Source of the DNA: Desulfobacterales bacterium
GTDB lineage: Bacteria; Desulfobacterota; Desulfobacteria; Desulfobacterales; RPRI01
NCBI GenBank assembly: GCA_030689795.1
Contig: JAUYEO010000115.1
Span: 1 to 17,686, forward strand
DNA length: 17,686 bases
Direction of reading: 5' to 3'
The notes beneath the pieces are model-generated. The model was not told the DNA's origin and searched no databases. It saw only the letters and a program-made list of their open reading frames with translations. The position numbers were made by a program, and so were the translations under genes. This document shows, piece by piece, positions 1 to 6,847 of the stretch. Position 1 is the first letter of the stretch. The number at the start of each line of letters is the position of its first letter.

Positions 1-138
1 GAAGCGCAGAAGCACTTTGGAAATACAGCGGAGATTCTGTCGAAATATAAACCCGGTGAAATCCTTCCCGAATCGGAAGGAATCACAGCGGAAAGGCTTT
101 CAGAAATGATCGGCGCCGTTCGTCTTCAGGAGATATGA
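1..138 (+). CDS. C-terminal fragment of an unidentified protein
   Basis: Reading frame 1 is open from the first base to a TGA at 136-138, giving the last 45 residues of a protein whose start lies outside the window. The tail is hydrophilic, with the stretch ITAERLSEMIGAV near its end, and I do not recognise the family. It shows neither a receiver-domain ending nor a chemoreceptor hairpin. Its stop overlaps the start of cheW (TGATG at 136-140), which points to translational coupling in the same operon. A chemotaxis-related gene such as cheR would fit the position, but nothing in these residues shows it. Confidence 0.6.
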   Translation, partial: EAQKHFGNTAEILSKYKPGEILPESEGITAERLSEMIGAVRLQEI

Positions 139-737
139 TGAAAAAAAAGAAAAATCAATCTGACAGAGCTTTCGAAAAGAGTGAATCCATTATTGCAAAG
201 CCGTTTGAGGACACGCCAGAGGAAAAGAGAACCGTCCTCCGGTCGAGGGCAAAGAGGCTTTCGCAGGAGATTGAGAGTAAAGGAAGGGACGAAGAATATT
301 TTGAGGTCCTGGAGTTTCTCCTTGCCCATGAGACCTATGCCATTGAAACCCCATTCATACGGGAAGTTTATCCCATGACCGAAATAACACCTCTGTCCTG
401 TACACCGGCCTTTGTGTTCGGCCTTGTCAATATAAGGGGGCAGATTCTGACGGTCATAGACATGAAGAAATTTTTCGACCTTCCGGAAAGAGGAATTACC
501 AATCTCAACAAGATCATTGTTGTTAGAAAAGACGCCATGGAACTGGGAATTCTTGCCAACGAGATTATCGGCATCCGCAACATACCGGTGAACGGACTTC
601 AACCGCCCCTTTCGACGTTGACCGGCATCCATGCTGAGTATCTCAAGGGGGTTACCGGCGAAAGGCTCATTGTTCTCGATATGGAAAGGTTTCTAACCGA
701 CAGGCGACTGATCGTGAATGAAGAGGTGGAGACATGA
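138..737 (+). CDS. cheW: CheW-family chemotaxis coupling protein
   Basis: This 199-residue protein has a CheW (SH3-like) domain from about residue 52 to 190. Recognisable segments are the start EYFEVLEFLLAHETYAIE, the core FGLVNIRGQILTVIDM and the late strand ERLIVLDMERFL. CheW proteins bridge chemoreceptor signalling tips and the P5 domain of CheA at the cytoplasmic face of the membrane. The first 50 or so residues are a highly charged, lysine- and glutamate-rich extension that simple CheW proteins lack. Two ATGs are possible, at 135 and 138. I chose 138 because AGGAG at 128-132 then has a 5-nt spacing, against only 2 nt for 135. The gene overlaps the upstream stop and is followed after 31 nt by the chemoreceptor gene, so the coupling protein is probably dedicated to that receptor and the CheA downstream. 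Confidence 0.93.
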   Translation: MKKKKNQSDRAFEKSESIIAKPFEDTPEEKRTVLRSRAKRLSQEIESKGRDEEYFEVLEFLLAHETYAIETPFIREVYPMTEITPLSCTPAFVFGLVNIRGQILTVIDMKKFFDLPERGITNLNKIIVVRKDAMELGILANEIIGIRNIPVNGLQPPLSTLTGIHAEYLKGVTGERLIVLDMERFLTDRRLIVNEEVET

Positions 738-768
738 ATTTATGTTCATTGATAAATAAGGAGGGCAT

Positions 769-2832
769 ATGAAACATCTAAATTTGGGAGCAAAGTTTTT
801 ATCAGTGGGGCTCCTCGCAGTGGTAATTCCTATTATCATCATCGGCGTTGTTTCTGTGTATGAATCTTCCCGGAGCATTACCGAGATGGCGAGACAGGGC
901 ATGATCGGCATTGCCGAGGGTCTTGTTGACACCATAGGGGTTGGCATGGGTGAGCAACTATGTGCGGTCAAGAATGTTTCCTTCTCAAACAGCGTCATTG
1001 CCGCAGCGGAAAAGGTGGCGAAAGAGGGTGTGGCGAAGAGCCAGCAAGAGATGGCCCTTGTCGAAAAAGAACTCATCAAAATAAAAAAATCTGAAGGTGA
1101 TCGTCTTTCAAGTATCAATCTCGTCGATAAAAACGGAATATTCCTTGTATCTTCAGACATAAAAACGTTTAAAGGCACCAATGTCTCTAAAAGGGAATAT
1201 TTTATCAAAGCCTTAAATGGTACGCCAAATGTTGGATCAGTCACTATTTCAAGTACAACGGGCAGGATAGTCTGCACAGCTGCTGCCCCGATATACTCCT
1301 CAACCGGGAAAGAGATTACCGGTGTTGCCATGATGTCATTAGAGCTTAAATATTTGACCGATATCGTCGATAAAATAAAAACAGGAAAAGCCGGCTATGC
1401 CTCCTTGGTTGACAAGAACGGTCTCAGCATTACCCATCCTGTAAAAGAATACGTATTGAAGGCAAATATTTCCCAGTTCAAGGGAATGGAAGCCGTGACA
1501 AGGCTGGTCGCTGAGGGTAAATCAGGTATTGCGGAGTATGAGTTCGGGGGCATACCAAAGTTAGCGGCCGTAGCCCATGAACCGGTAACCGGATGGAACA
1601 TTATCATATCCCTCCCGACCGCAGAACTATACGCTCCTGCGCGTTCTACGCGTAACGTGATCATTGTCATCGGCATGATCTTTCTTCTCCTGGCCTCTGT
1701 TCTATTCTATTTTTTTGCCCGGAATCTCACCCGGCCCTTAGTCAATGTCGTGGAAGCGGCCCAGAAAATTGCCGGCGGCGATCTGGCAGTTGAAGTTACA
1801 TCAGAGGCCCGACAGGATGAAATCGGCTCTCTTGCCCGTGCATTTACCCTCATGATTCATTCTCTTAAGGAAAAGGCGCAGATTGCGGAGAAGATTGCGG
1901 CAAGTGATCTTACGGTGAAGGTAACGCCTCTCTCCAATGCAGATACCCTGGGGAATGCCTTCGCAACGATGGTGGAGAAACTGCGAAGTCAGATACAGGG
2001 GGTCATAGAAGGTGTCAATGTCCTTGCTTCTGCCGGGAGCGAAATCATGGCTTCCGTATCACAACTGACCTCAGGAGCTGCTGAGACAGCCACGTCGGTG
2101 AGTGAGACCACCACAACGGTGGAGGAGGTCAAACAGACGGCGGAGGTGACCAATCAGAAGGCACGGCACGTTTCCGAACTTGGCCAGAAGACGGTAGAGA
2201 TATCGCAGACGGGTTTGAAATCGATTGAGGATACCGTCAACAGTATGAACCGTATCAGGGAACAAATGGAATCCATTGCGGATATGGTTGTCAGGTTAAG
2301 CGAGCAGAGCCAGGCGATTGGAGAAATCATCGCGACGGTGAACGACATTGCGGAGCAGTCGAACCTCCTTGCCGTGAACGCTTCCATTGAAGCGGCGAAG
2401 GCAGGTGAACAGGGGAAAGGTTTTGCCGTGGTTGCCCAGGAGATCAGGAGCCTTGCGGCGCAGTCAAAGCAGGCAACGACGCAGGTTCGCAACATTCTCT
2501 TTGATGTTCAGAAAGCCATCGGTTCGGCTGTTATGGCAACGGAACGGGGAAGCAAGGCGGTTGAGGAGGGCGTAAAGCTCTCGACCCAGGCAGGTGAATC
2601 GATCGATGTCCTGGCGGAGAGCGTCACAGAAGCGACCAATGCCGCGATCCAGATTGCCGCATCAAGCCAGCAGCAGCTCATCGGGATGGACCAGGTCGTT
2701 TCGGCGATGGAGAACATCAGAGAATCGAGCCTTCAGATGGCGTCCAGCACAAAGCAGACGGAGAAAGCCGCGCACGATCTCCATAACCTGGGACAGAGAC
2801 TACAGGAGATTGTGAAGCTTTACAAGGTGTGA
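769..2832 (+). CDS. Methyl-accepting chemotaxis protein with dCache sensor
   Basis: A 687-residue membrane chemoreceptor. A transmembrane helix lies at about residues 9-30. A periplasmic double-Cache-like sensor spans roughly 35-290, with the typical INLVDKNGIFLVSS and ASLVDKNGLSITHP strands of the two Cache lobes. A second transmembrane helix follows at about 296-317. Next come a HAMP domain (about 318-370) and a second HAMP-like segment (about 372-420). The cytoplasmic signalling hairpin is at about 523-570, with the conserved tip EQSNLLAVNASIEAAKAGEQ. The protein ends in IVKLYKV and has no C-terminal NWETF-type tether for CheR/CheB. The ligand cannot be read from sequence; dCache domains commonly bind amino acids or other small organic molecules. 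AAGGAGGG at 758-765 is a strong ribosome binding site for this ATG. Its place between cheW and cheA makes it the likely dedicated receptor of this pathway. Confidence 0.95.
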   Translation: MKHLNLGAKFLSVGLLAVVIPIIIIGVVSVYESSRSITEMARQGMIGIAEGLVDTIGVGMGEQLCAVKNVSFSNSVIAAAEKVAKEGVAKSQQEMALVEKELIKIKKSEGDRLSSINLVDKNGIFLVSSDIKTFKGTNVSKREYFIKALNGTPNVGSVTISSTTGRIVCTAAAPIYSSTGKEITGVAMMSLELKYLTDIVDKIKTGKAGYASLVDKNGLSITHPVKEYVLKANISQFKGMEAVTRLVAEGKSGIAEYEFGGIPKLAAVAHEPVTGWNIIISLPTAELYAPARSTRNVIIVIGMIFLLLASVLFYFFARNLTRPLVNVVEAAQKIAGGDLAVEVTSEARQDEIGSLARAFTLMIHSLKEKAQIAEKIAASDLTVKVTPLSNADTLGNAFATMVEKLRSQIQGVIEGVNVLASAGSEIMASVSQLTSGAAETATSVSETTTTVEEVKQTAEVTNQKARHVSELGQKTVEISQTGLKSIEDTVNSMNRIREQMESIADMVVRLSEQSQAIGEIIATVNDIAEQSNLLAVNASIEAAKAGEQGKGFAVVAQEIRSLAAQSKQATTQVRNILFDVQKAIGSAVMATERGSKAVEEGVKLSTQAGESIDVLAESVTEATNAAIQIAASSQQQLIGMDQVVSAMENIRESSLQMASSTKQTEKAAHDLHNLGQRLQEIVKLYKV

Positions 2833-2840
2833 AGAAAGAG

Positions 2841-2914
2841 TTTCGAGTTGCAAGTTGAAAGTTAAAAGTTGAAAGTTGAAACCAGAAACTTTAAACTTCA
2901 AACTTCAAACTTTA
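2841..2914. repeat. Inverted heptad-repeat locus without a gene
   Basis: The motif AGTT recurs at 2846, 2853, 2860, 2867 and 2874, exactly 7 bases apart. After a short centre, the complementary motif AACT recurs at 2887, 2894, 2901 and 2908, again 7 apart. The two blocks therefore face each other and could form an imperfect A/T-rich hairpin in the mcp-cheA intergenic transcript. No ORF lies between them. The architecture matches the arms around the four-helix-bundle gene further downstream, minus the gene. The cheA ribosome binding site (GAGAGGG, ending at 2927) lies just beyond the right arm. Confidence 0.85.
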
Positions 2915-2929
2915 ATCTGAGAGAGGGTT

Positions 2930-5197
2930 ATGAATAAAAAGAATGGAGACTTTCAAAAAAGGCTTTTATCGACCTTCAGGGCGGAGGCAGACGAGCACCT
3001 GAAGAATATCACAGCGGGTCTCATTGAGTTGGAAAAAGACCTGGATCCCCAGGTTAAAGCTGGGATCATAGAAACGGTGTTCCGTGAGGCCCATAGCCTG
3101 AAAGGCGCTGCCCGGGCAGTCAATCAGACCGACATCGAGACAATCTGTCAATCACTTGAAAGTGTTTTTTCCGCACTGAAACGCCAGGAGATTGATCCGG
3201 GTCCTTTTATGTTTGACACCCTGCACCAGACAGTGGACATCCTCAACGAACTGAATCTTTCTTCTCCGGAGGGAGTACGCACGGATAAGGCTAAACTTGC
3301 GGGAATAATTGAAAAAATAGCCAAAGTAGAAACGGGTCAGACCGACGTTTTAAGCGGTTTGCCTGAGCATCCGGCAATTCAGGCGGATGATATAGTTCGC
3401 CGGCAGGAACGAATGCCTTCCGATACCATTCGCATCTCTGTCGAGAAAATAGATTTGCTCTTAAGACAAGGCGAGGAATTGCTTTCCCTGAAGCTGATGG
3501 CTGATCAACATTCAGACGACATACACGATCTGATCAATATGTTCGAGGTATGGCAAAAACAATGGTCAAAGATATATTCGACCATCTGCGAGTTCCGTCG
3601 TCTCCAGGAGAGAAATGACAAGCAGGGTAAGAAAAGAAGAAAGGACGATAAGCAGAATTATAAGGTTTTAGAGTTCGGCGATTTGACGCATGACAATATG
3701 AAAGTCTTTGAAAGTAAACTGATCGAACTCAGGAGAACCGGCGACCGCCATCGTTACACAACGGCACTGATGGTGGAGAATCTCCTTGAGGAAATGAAGA
3801 AGATTCTCATGCTGCCCTTCTCGACATTGCTTGAAGCATTCCCGAAATTTGTACGCGATCTGTCACGTGATCAGGGCAAGGATATTGAACTGGTGATCAG
3901 TGGCGAGGGGATCGAGATAGATCGCCGGATATTAGAGGAAATGCGGGTCGTTTTCATTCATCTCCTGAGAAATGCGATTGATCACGGGATTGAAAAACCG
4001 GAGGTCAGGTTACGAAACAAAAAGTCACCCCGCGGCAAAATTAAAATCATGGTTACAAGCATGGAAGGCAACAAAGTGGATATCCTTCTTTCTGATGATG
4101 GAAACGGCATGGATATGCCGGCATTGAAAGATGCGGCAATAAAGCGCGGTATTATATCATTAGAAGATGCGGCGAAGTTGACCGACCAGGATCTGCCGGC
4201 TATCGTCTTCCAGTCAGGCGTTTCTACAAGCCCGGTCATTACGGATATTTCCGGCAGGGGTCTCGGATTGGCCATTGTTCGGGAGAAAATAGAAAAACTT
4301 GGCGGGCAGATTGTGCTTGAAACACATCGACACACCGGAACATCATTCAGAATGACCCTGCCCCTGACAATGATAACTTTCAGAGGGCTTCACGTAACGG
4401 TTGCAGAACGTGAATTTATCATTTCCACGACCAACGTGGAGAAGGTTGTCAGGGTGAAGCATGAAGAAATCAAAACAGTCGAGAACCGGGATACGCTGTC
4501 TCTGAGCGGTATGACTATTCCTCTTTTGAGACTCGCAGATGTTCTTGAACTTACGGAAAAAAACGGAGATCTGCCCATGATGACCGTTCTGATTCTTGAG
4601 TCACAGGGGAAACGGGTTGGTTTTATCGTCAATGAGGTCTTAAATGAGCTGGAAGTCCTCATTAAAAGTTTAAGCCAACCGCTCACCCGTGTGCGGAATA
4701 TCGCCGGTGCGACCATTCTCGGGTCAGGTAAGGTAGTGCCGGTTCTCAATATTTCAGATTTGATGAAATCGGCCGCGAAAGCTGCTGTCTATGGTCCAAA
4801 ACCAGACAGGCCTGAAGCAAATGGTGAGGTGACCAGAAAATCCGTTCTCGTGGTTGAGGATTCCATTACATCAAGGATGTTATTGAAAAACATTCTGGAA
4901 ACAGCCGGTTATCTTGTGGTGACGGCCGTTGATGGAATTGACGCGATGACGCTGTTGAAAACAGAGAAATTCGATGTGGTGATATCGGATGTGGACATGC
5001 CGAGGATGAACGGTTTTAACCTTACAGAAAAGATTCGGGGGGACAAAAAACTGGCCGAACTCCCTGTTGTGCTCGTTACGGCATTGGAATCCCGTGAAGA
5101 CAAAGAACGGGGAATCGATGTGGGGGCAAACGCCTATATTGTGAAGAGCAGTTTCGACCAGAGCAATCTGCTGGAAGTGATCAGGAGATTGGTATGA
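2930..5197 (+). CDS. cheA: Hybrid chemotaxis histidine kinase CheA with C-terminal receiver
   Basis: A 755-residue soluble kinase that passes receptor signals to receiver domains. An N-terminal HPt (P1) domain covers about residues 1-110, with the phospho-accepting His55 in FREAHSLKGAARA. No obvious CheY-binding P2 domain follows. The dimerisation/P3 region is about 165-300, interrupted by a very basic stretch near 229-245. The CheA-type ATPase (P4) spans about 315-480, with the N box HLLRNAIDHGIEKPEVR, the G1 box LSDDGNGMD and the G2 box SGRGLGLAIV. A CheW-like P5 domain occupies about 483-615. The C-terminal receiver (about 637-755) has acidic residues E643/D644, phospho-acceptor Asp687 and Lys739. 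An attached receiver may act as a phosphate sink or a relay partner. The layout resembles FrzE-type and other alternative-function CheAs. Ten heptad repeats begin at its stop codon. Confidence 0.95.
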   Translation: MNKKNGDFQKRLLSTFRAEADEHLKNITAGLIELEKDLDPQVKAGIIETVFREAHSLKGAARAVNQTDIETICQSLESVFSALKRQEIDPGPFMFDTLHQTVDILNELNLSSPEGVRTDKAKLAGIIEKIAKVETGQTDVLSGLPEHPAIQADDIVRRQERMPSDTIRISVEKIDLLLRQGEELLSLKLMADQHSDDIHDLINMFEVWQKQWSKIYSTICEFRRLQERNDKQGKKRRKDDKQNYKVLEFGDLTHDNMKVFESKLIELRRTGDRHRYTTALMVENLLEEMKKILMLPFSTLLEAFPKFVRDLSRDQGKDIELVISGEGIEIDRRILEEMRVVFIHLLRNAIDHGIEKPEVRLRNKKSPRGKIKIMVTSMEGNKVDILLSDDGNGMDMPALKDAAIKRGIISLEDAAKLTDQDLPAIVFQSGVSTSPVITDISGRGLGLAIVREKIEKLGGQIVLETHRHTGTSFRMTLPLTMITFRGLHVTVAEREFIISTTNVEKVVRVKHEEIKTVENRDTLSLSGMTIPLLRLADVLELTEKNGDLPMMTVLILESQGKRVGFIVNEVLNELEVLIKSLSQPLTRVRNIAGATILGSGKVVPVLNISDLMKSAAKAAVYGPKPDRPEANGEVTRKSVLVVEDSITSRMLLKNILETAGYLVVTAVDGIDAMTLLKTEKFDVVISDVDMPRMNGFNLTEKIRGDKKLAELPVVLVTALESREDKERGIDVGANAYIVKSSFDQSNLLEVIRRLV

Positions 5198-5266
5198 GTT
5201 TGAAGTTGAAAGTTTGAAGTTTGAAGTTGAGATATGAGTTAAAAGTTTAAAGTTACAAGTTTAAAG
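5197..5266. repeat. Left heptad-repeat arm of the four-helix-bundle gene
   Basis: AGTT occurs at 5197, 5204, 5211, 5218 and 5225, then after a 12-nt step at 5237, 5244, 5251 and 5258. Two blocks of perfectly 7-bp-spaced units result, with variants AGTTTGA, AGTTGAA and AGTTTAA. The arm begins at the last base of the cheA stop codon and ends 3 nt before the ribosome binding site of the next gene. Its orientation is opposite to that of the arm downstream of that gene. Confidence 0.85.
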
Positions 5267-5268
5267 TC

Positions 5269-5277
5269 AGGAGGTGA
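5269..5277 (+). promoter_or_regulatory. Full-length Shine-Dalgarno of the four-helix-bundle gene
   Basis: AGGAGGTGA matches the usual complement of the 16S rRNA 3' end over nine bases, which is stronger than the sites of the neighbouring che genes. It sits immediately before the ATG at 5279. It suggests that the gene carries its own efficient translation signal rather than depending on coupling to cheA. Confidence 0.7.
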
Positions 5278-5278
5278 G

Positions 5279-5674
5279 ATGGGGACTTTTAAGAACTTTG
5301 AGGAAATTGAGGCATGGCAGAAAGCAAGAGAACTAATCAGAGAGATATATGGCGTCTCAAAAAGAGATACTTTTTCAAAAGACTTTGCATTACGTGACCA
5401 GATCAGGCGAGCAGGCATTTCAATAATGTCTAACATTGCTGAAGGATTCGAACGAGGGGGAACGAAAGAATTTTTTCAATTTCTTGCAATTGCAAAAGGC
5501 TCTGCTGGTGAGGTCAGGACGCATTTCTACATTGCATGCGATCAAGGATATTTAACGAAGGCAGAATTTGACCATCTAATATCACTTTGCCTGGAAGTAA
5601 GCCGTATGATTGCTGGATTAATGACTTATCTTCAAAAGACAAAAATAAAGGGGAGTAAATATAAATGCACTTAA
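5279..5674 (+). CDS. Four-helix bundle protein of the S23 / 23S rRNA intervening-sequence family
   Basis: A 131-residue protein with the hallmarks of the S23-type four-helix bundle family. Near the N terminus it has FEEIEAWQKARELIREIY, then the highly conserved central FALRDQIRRAGISIMSNIAEG and FERGGTKEFFQFLAIAKGSAGEV (about residues 40-80), then a helix starting YLTKAEFDHLISLCLEVSRMI. The length is normal for the family, with a lysine-rich tail. Members are encoded by intervening sequences within 23S rRNA genes (for example in Leptospira and Coxiella) and in scattered intergenic sites. The related Avd protein acts with the reverse transcriptase of diversity-generating retroelements. No molecular role is established for stand-alone copies like this one. 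It is flanked on both sides by inward-facing heptad repeats and interrupts the cheA-cheB pair. I see no reverse transcriptase nearby. The family call is firm and the function unknown. Confidence 0.9.
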   Translation: MGTFKNFEEIEAWQKARELIREIYGVSKRDTFSKDFALRDQIRRAGISIMSNIAEGFERGGTKEFFQFLAIAKGSAGEVRTHFYIACDQGYLTKAEFDHLISLCLEVSRMIAGLMTYLQKTKIKGSKYKCT

Positions 5675-5714
5675 AACTTAAAACTTTAAACTCGCAACCT
5701 GAAACTTTAAACAG
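5673..5714. repeat. Right heptad-repeat arm of the four-helix-bundle gene
   Basis: Six consecutive 7-mers start at 5673: AAAACTT, AAAACTT, TAAACTC, GCAACCT, GAAACTT and TAAACAG. AAC falls at 5675, 5682, 5689, 5696 and 5703. The arm overlaps the stop codon of the four-helix-bundle gene and the start of the cheB ribosome binding site (AGGAG at 5713-5717). Its AACTT-type units are the reverse complement of the AAGTT-type units upstream of the gene, so the two arms could pair in RNA or single-stranded DNA. Confidence 0.85.
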
Positions 5715-5723
5715 GAGTTATAA

Positions 5724-6788
5724 ATGATCAAGGTTCTCATTGTTGAAGATTCCCAGGTCGTACGCGACTTTCTGACTTACATCCTCTCTTCCGACCCTGC
5801 CATCCAGGTCATCGGTAAGGCGGACAACGGCGAGGAAGCCGTTAAGGCAGTCAGAGACAAGAGACCCGACGTTGTGACAATGGATATCAACATGCCGAAG
5901 ATGGACGGGTTCGAGGCAACGAGAATCATCATGGAAGCGACACCCACTCCGATCGTCATTGTGAGTGCAAGCTGGGACCCCAAAGAGGTGGAAAAGACCT
6001 TCCGGGCGATGGAGGCCGGCGCGCTTGCAGCAGTTAGAAAGCCGGTTGGGGTTGCGCATCCGGATTATAAAGACCAGGCCAGAGAACTCATCCAGACGGT
6101 AAAACTGATGTCTGAGATAAAAGTGATCAGACGGCAGTCGCGATTAAAACACGGAAAAGGTATTCCCGCAGGGCTGGCCGTTAACGACCTTATCCCCTCA
6201 ACAACGGATGTGAAAGTCGTTGCCATCGGCGCCTCGACAGGCGGCCCGTCTGTGATAGAAACGATTTTATCGGGGCTGCCAAAAGACTTTCGTGCCCCCC
6301 TTCTGATTATCCAGCATATTGCACCGGGGTTTGTTCAGGGTTTTGCGGACTGGCTTGCGAATTCTTGCCGGTTCCCAGTCAGGATTGCCACACAGCATGA
6401 ATTCCCCCTGCCGGGTCATGCCTATATTGCCCCGGATGGCGTTCATATGGGAATGGATACCGGCGGAAGGATTGTCTTTGAAGGAAGTGAACCTGAAAAT
6501 GGGCTGCGTCCCTCCGTTTCATACCTGTTTCGTTCAGTCGCAGAGGTTTTTGGAAAAAGCTCGGTAGGCGTGCTCCTCACGGGCATGGGGAAAGACGGGG
6601 CTTATGAGTTAAAAATGATGAAAGAGAAAGGCGCCATTACCATTGCGCAGGATAAGGAGAGTTGTGTTGTTTACGGCATGCCGGGTGAAGCTGTGAATTT
6701 AAATGCTGCCACATATGTACTTTCGCCACCAAAGATTGCAGAACTTCTTGCGGGGCTGTTAAAGGCAAAAAGGGTCAGGAACGGATAA
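5724..6788 (+). CDS. cheB: Chemotaxis response regulator protein-glutamate methylesterase CheB
   Basis: A 354-residue CheB that removes methyl groups from, or deamidates, receptor glutamates to reset sensitivity. The N-terminal receiver (about 1-120) has E8/D9, phospho-acceptor Asp54 in TMDINMPKMDGFEAT and Lys106. The C-terminal methylesterase domain (about 163-345) carries the triad Ser171 (AIGASTGGPS), His198 (IIQHIAPGF) and Asp291 (TGMGKDGA). The length is normal for the family. AGGAG at 5713-5717 lies 6 nt before the ATG. It is probably phosphorylated by the CheA encoded upstream and acts on the chemoreceptor of the same cluster. No cheR or cheD is visible in the window; cheR could lie to the left. 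The gap to the next gene is about 60 nt, so co-transcription is likely. Confidence 0.96.
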   Translation: MIKVLIVEDSQVVRDFLTYILSSDPAIQVIGKADNGEEAVKAVRDKRPDVVTMDINMPKMDGFEATRIIMEATPTPIVIVSASWDPKEVEKTFRAMEAGALAAVRKPVGVAHPDYKDQARELIQTVKLMSEIKVIRRQSRLKHGKGIPAGLAVNDLIPSTTDVKVVAIGASTGGPSVIETILSGLPKDFRAPLLIIQHIAPGFVQGFADWLANSCRFPVRIATQHEFPLPGHAYIAPDGVHMGMDTGGRIVFEGSEPENGLRPSVSYLFRSVAEVFGKSSVGVLLTGMGKDGAYELKMMKEKGAITIAQDKESCVVYGMPGEAVNLNAATYVLSPPKIAELLAGLLKAKRVRNG

Positions 6789-6847
6789 AATATAAATAAA
6801 TGGGGAATATTTCGGGGAAAGCCGGATAGGACATTGGAGTGGTAAAT

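Larger units (their letters stand above)
5197..5714. mobile_element. Putative heptad-flanked cassette carrying an S23/IVP gene
   Basis: This unit is inferred, not proven. It consists of the left arm of 7-bp repeats, a single small gene for a four-helix-bundle protein, and an oppositely oriented right arm of 7-bp repeats. It lies between cheA and cheB in an otherwise coherent operon. The gene has no evident chemotaxis role, its family is best known from intervening sequences inserted into 23S rRNA genes, and a gene-less version of the arms occurs one gene upstream. No transposase, recombinase or clear target-site duplication is visible, so mobility would have to be supplied from elsewhere. Confidence 0.35.

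Noticed and set aside
693..1331. Antisense reading frame (212 codons) opposite the chemoreceptor sensor domain
   Set aside because: It lies opposite a well-defined transmembrane and Cache region, resembles no family and lacks a convincing ribosome binding site.
5279..5674. Four-helix-bundle gene as the avd accessory gene of a diversity-generating retroelement
   Set aside because: There is no reverse transcriptase and no template/variable repeat pair in the window, and the flanking genes are chemotaxis genes. The motif set fits the S23/IVP side of the family.
5197..5714. Heptad repeats as a CRISPR array
   Set aside because: The units are 7 bp, contiguous and without unique spacers; there is no cas gene.
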